NCBI GenBank assembly: GCA_033809435.1
Contig: JAPXLS010000112.1
Span: forward strand, 1-7,439
DNA length: 7,439 bases
Origin: JAAZIN01 sp033809435
Lineage (GTDB): Bacteria > Bacillota > Dethiobacteria > DTU022
Direction: 5' to 3'
The notes under the pieces are model-generated. The model did not search any database and was not told the DNA's origin. It was given only the letters and a program-made list of their open reading frames with translations. The number at the start of each line of letters is the position of its first letter. Position 1 is the stretch's first letter. Shown piece after piece: positions 5,886 through 7,439 of the stretch. A program made the translations under genes and the position numbers.

Positions 5886-6407
5886 TCAGCGATCGAAGTA
5901 GATGTTTTTTCCGGTGGCGGACAGGGGGACGCCGATGACCAGCTCGCCCTTGATCAGGCCCAGTTTGCGGGCGGCAACGCCGATGCGGAACATGATCCGA
6001 TTGTCCACATTGAACAGGGAGGCCGTCTTTACCGCCGAGCCCAGGGCAATTCCCAGATCGAGAATGCGCCAGCTGCATACCGGTCCGCCGAAATCCCGGT
6101 CTCCCCTGAAGCTGTCTTCCATCTCCCGGCAAGTGCTGAAACCGCAGGCGCCGCAGTCCTGCCGGATCGGTTCGGATCGGTCCAGGGAAAGAAGGAGAAC
6201 CGCGCCGGAACGGCGCACATTGTCGCCGTCGCGATCGTAGTTGCGCCTGTTGCGGTCCCGGCCGTACCCGACCATCTCGTCGGCCAGCCTTGCGATATCC
6301 CCTCCCGTCAATACCCTGGTATTGATAAAATCGGCGCCAACGGCTTTCGGAGCGGTGCGTGCGGCCAGCGCCATCATGCCGGCAACCGTCTCCAGCATTG
6401 AATCCAT
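5886..6407 (-). CDS. DUF2148 ferredoxin-domain protein
   Basis: Function unknown; belongs by its motifs to the DUF2148 family (COG4739), small proteins with a ferredoxin-like domain found mainly in anaerobic bacteria and archaea. In the 173-aa product, the N-terminal half has KAVGADFINTRVLTGGDI. It is followed by the cluster CGACGFSTC (Cys85, Cys88, Cys93) and a fourth cysteine at 111 (GPVCSWRILDLGIALGSAV), a set suited to one [4Fe-4S] cluster. The C-terminus holds NRIMFRIGVAARKLGL and LVIGVPLSATGKNIYFDR. No signal peptide or membrane segment. The start is fixed by AGGAGG on the minus strand (6415-6420), seven bases before ATG at 6405-6407. An ATG two codons earlier is out of frame. The insert RDRNRRNYDRDGDNVRR (50-66) is unusually charged. 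It is transcribed away from the purine permease and convergent with the acyl-CoA dehydrogenase; electron transfer is a guess. Confidence 0.9.
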   Translation of the reverse strand: MDSMLETVAGMMALAARTAPKAVGADFINTRVLTGGDIARLADEMVGYGRDRNRRNYDRDGDNVRRSGAVLLLSLDRSEPIRQDCGACGFSTCREMEDSFRGDRDFGGPVCSWRILDLGIALGSAVKTASLFNVDNRIMFRIGVAARKLGLIKGELVIGVPLSATGKNIYFDR

Positions 6408-6438
6408 ATCATCGCCTCCTCCGGTTTTCTCTGATTAC

Positions 6439-6467
6439 ATTCTAAGAGATGCCTCTGTAAACGTAAA
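6439..6467 (-). promoter_or_regulatory. Promoter of the DUF2148 gene
   Basis: On the minus strand, TTTACG (6462-6467 on plus as CGTAAA) and TAGAAT (6439-6444, five of six) are 17 bp apart. The predicted start near 6432 gives a leader of about 25 nt that includes the RBS. Confidence 0.55.
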
Positions 6468-6497
6468 GCCCACCCCGGGCGGAAGGAGGTGTTAAAT

Positions 6498-6608
6498 ATG
6501 AAAAGCCGAGAGGATTTTCGCAGATCATGGCGAACAAGGTATAATCAGGACAAACTTTATAGCAGCTCTCGATGCTTACATTTGCATTACGGGGGAAAGT
6601 GTACCTAG
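6498..6608 (+). CDS. Possible 36-aa leader ORF upstream of the riboswitch
   Basis: ATG at 6498 is preceded by AAGGAGGTG (6483-6491), a nine-base match to the 16S anti-Shine-Dalgarno with six bases of spacing. The frame stays open for 36 codons and stops with TAG at 6606-6608, inside the first conserved segment of the riboswitch. The peptide begins MKSREDFRRSWRTRYNQD and is rich in Arg and Ser; I recognise no family. The best promoter for the permease (6517-6545) lies inside this ORF, so the ORF would need another promoter further upstream, and none is clear. It may be a relic or chance. Confidence 0.2.
   Translation: MKSREDFRRSWRTRYNQDKLYSSSRCLHLHYGGKCT
6517..6545 (+). promoter_or_regulatory. 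Promoter of the riboswitch-permease transcript
   Basis: TTCGCA (6517-6522, four of six) and perfect TATAAT (6540-6545) with a 17-bp spacer. Start predicted near 6552, about 40 nt before the aptamer and about 305 nt before the permease start. Confidence 0.65.
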
Positions 6609-6746
6609 GGTTCCGCTGGAGAAGGCGAGGCCGTGCCGCCTCCCACCAGGCTGGTCCAAGTGGTACAGGCGTTGAAAGAGACAGTCCGAGGGGCGGTTTC
6701 TTGGGCGCTACACCGGAGGGATAAAAGCCCAGGCGGGTAGGTTTCG
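6594..6746 (+). ncRNA. ykkC subtype-2 riboswitch aptamer (PRPP or ppGpp class)
   Basis: Conserved ykkC segments appear in order: CTAGGGTTCCG (6605-6615), CTGGTCCAAG (6651-6660), ACACCGGAGGGATAAAAGCC (6710-6729) and CAGGCGGGTAGG (6730-6741). The forms GGTCCAAG and CCCAGGCGGGTAGG are the subtype-2 versions; guanidine-I members instead carry GGTCCGAGAG and GCCCGGGAGA. The ends can pair (GAAA 6595-6598 with TTTC 6742-6745; ACCTA 6603-6607 with TAGGT 6738-6742). A GC-rich stem-loop at 6616-6649 fills the first arm. The second arm is long, with GCG/CGC (6669-6671, 6706-6708) and AAGAGAC/GTTTCTT (6676-6682, 6696-6702). The aptamer precedes a purine permease, which favours PRPP over ppGpp; both classes are known as ON switches. 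Class call is strong, ligand call is inference. Confidence 0.88.
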
Positions 6747-6771
6747 CTCGCAGCCTACTTGCCCGGGCTTT
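6724..6771 (+). terminator. Riboswitch expression-platform hairpin
   Basis: AAAGCCC-A-GGCGGGTAGG (6724-6741) pairs with CCTACTTGCC-C-GGGCTTT (6754-6771): 17 pairs, two of them G-U, and one A-C mismatch, around a 12-nt loop. Its left arm reuses the aptamer 3' segments (the GCCC of the P3 hairpin and the 3' side of P1), so aptamer and hairpin exclude each other. This is the logic of a ligand-activated antiterminator. The T run is only three bases and then AAAC, weak for an intrinsic terminator. Confidence 0.7.
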
Positions 6772-6843
6772 AAACATGGAGGTGATGGGATCAAGATAGA
6801 GTAAAGAGCCCTTGATTTTGGCAGTCTAGAATAGAACCATATG

Positions 6844-6849
6844 AGGAGG
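6844..6849 (+). promoter_or_regulatory. Ribosome binding site fixing the GTG start at 6857
   Basis: AGGAGG lies seven bases before GTG 6857. The overlapping ATG at 6855 opens another frame that stops after 19 codons, so GTG is the permease start. Confidence 0.85.
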
Positions 6850-6856
6850 TTTGGAT

Positions 6857-7439
6857 GTGGAGAAGTTTTTCAAGTTCAAGGAAAATAGCACCAATGCGCG
6901 CACCGAAATCATAGCGGGAATTACTACATTCATGACCATGGCTTACATTATCTTTGTCAACCCGGAAATTCTTTCCACGACGGGCATGGACCGGGGCGCG
7001 GTGATGACGGCAACCATCGTCGCCGCCGGGCTGACCACCATCCTGATGGGTCTGATGACGAATTATCCCTTTGCCCTGGCCAGCGGGATGGGGCTGAACG
7101 CCTTCTTCGCCTTCACCGTTGCCGCGAAGTACGGCTGGCAGGCGGCCCTGGGGGCGGTCTTCATCTCGGGAACCGTCTTCATCATTCTCGCGGTGACCAG
7201 GGTCATCGAGTACATCGATGCCGCGGTGCCCACAACGCTCAAGCGGGCCGTGGCTGCGGGCATCGGCCTGTTTATCGCCTATATCGGGCTGCAGAGCGGC
7301 GGGATCATCGTTCCCGATCAGGCCACCCAGATCACGCTGGGCAATCTCACGGAACCGGGTCCGCTGCTGACGCTCATCGGCATTCTGATCATCGCCGTGC
7401 TCATGGCCCGCAAGGTGCGGGGCGCCATCCTCATCGGAA
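6857..7439 (+). CDS. NCS2/AzgA-type guanine/hypoxanthine permease, 3' end missing
   Basis: Cytoplasmic-membrane importer of purine bases, probably guanine and hypoxanthine with proton symport as in the PbuG/PbuO group. The frame opens at GTG 6857 and is unbroken for 194 codons to the window edge; full members are about 430-480 aa, so over half is missing. The N-terminus is EKFFKFKENSTNARTEIIAG. Next come TM1 with FMTMAYIIFVNPEIL, the TM2 region ATIVAAGLTTILMGLM, the half-helix motif NYPFALASGMGLNAFFAFTV that lines the substrate site in this family, TM4 AALGAVFISGTVFIILAV, AVAAGIGLFIAYIGLQSGGI, and TLIGILIIAVLMARKV. A ykkC subtype-2 riboswitch in its leader links expression to PRPP or ppGpp. 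No purine riboswitch of the xpt type is present. Substrate choice among guanine, hypoxanthine and adenine is not settled by the visible half. Confidence 0.95.
   Translation, partial: MEKFFKFKENSTNARTEIIAGITTFMTMAYIIFVNPEILSTTGMDRGAVMTATIVAAGLTTILMGLMTNYPFALASGMGLNAFFAFTVAAKYGWQAALGAVFISGTVFIILAVTRVIEYIDAAVPTTLKRAVAAGIGLFIAYIGLQSGGIIVPDQATQITLGNLTEPGPLLTLIGILIIAVLMARKVRGAILIG

Noticed and set aside
6540..6600. Guanine aptamer in tandem with the ykkC element, suggested by TATAATC
   Set aside because: The other purine-aptamer segments (TATGG, GTTTCTACC, CCGTAAA) are missing; TATAAT fits a -10 box with a -35 at 17 bp.
6605..6741. Guanidine-I riboswitch
   Set aside because: The diagnostic GGTCCGAGAG and GCCCGGGAGA are replaced by GGTCCAAG and GCCCAGGCGGGTAGG, and the downstream gene is a purine permease, not a guanidine exporter or carboxylase.
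6442..6777. 111-codon minus-strand open frame
   Set aside because: It lies across the riboswitch and both promoters and has no RBS or homology; conserved RNA explains the sequence better.
6855..6914. ATG at 6855 as the permease start
   Set aside because: Its frame stops after 19 codons; the NCS2 protein is in the frame of GTG 6857.

Overview
The window reads as ordinary chromosomal DNA of a GC-rich, low-oxygen Gram-positive bacterium of the Clostridia (Peptococcaceae / Moorella / syntroph type). The support is: Bacillota-style Shine-Dalgarno sequences (AGGAGG) before nearly every gene, a CIRCE operator on groESL, a Bacillota-type LytD-like glucosaminidase, a DUF2148 ferredoxin-like protein typical of anaerobes, and a ykkC subtype-2 riboswitch. 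The species cannot be named from the sequence alone.

Layout, left to right: (1) the 3' part of a secreted cell-wall N-acetylglucosaminidase carrying an SH3b domain, closed by a strong terminator; (2) a 250-bp gap with two hairpins of unknown meaning; (3) a YfcE/MJ0936-type metallophosphoesterase; (4) a 60-aa cysteine-rich small protein starting at GTG; (5) a 350-bp AT-rich gap with a long inverted repeat built on the palindrome GGTGCCAGGCACC, then an extended -10 promoter and a CIRCE operator; (6) groES-groEL with a textbook terminator; (7) an acyl-CoA dehydrogenase gene alone behind a near-consensus sigma-A promoter and followed by a large GC hairpin; (8) on the minus strand, a DUF2148 four-cysteine ferredoxin-domain protein; (9) a 449-bp divergent control region with a promoter for each side and a ykkC subtype-2 (PRPP or ppGpp class) riboswitch; (10) the 5' part of an NCS2/AzgA-type guanine/hypoxanthine permease, starting at GTG and running off the window.

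The genes do not form one pathway. They are separate short transcription units: cell-wall turnover, phosphodiester hydrolysis, protein folding under HrcA control, fatty-acyl or branched-acyl-CoA oxidation, an unknown Fe-S protein, and purine uptake. The most informative element is the riboswitch before the purine permease. Purine salvage consumes PRPP, so a PRPP-sensing ON switch on a purine importer makes metabolic sense, but the sequence alone does not settle PRPP against ppGpp. No CRISPR array, transposase gene, tRNA, rRNA or prophage gene was seen. I did not find a new multi-gene system; the second-look items are regulatory or concern small conserved proteins.
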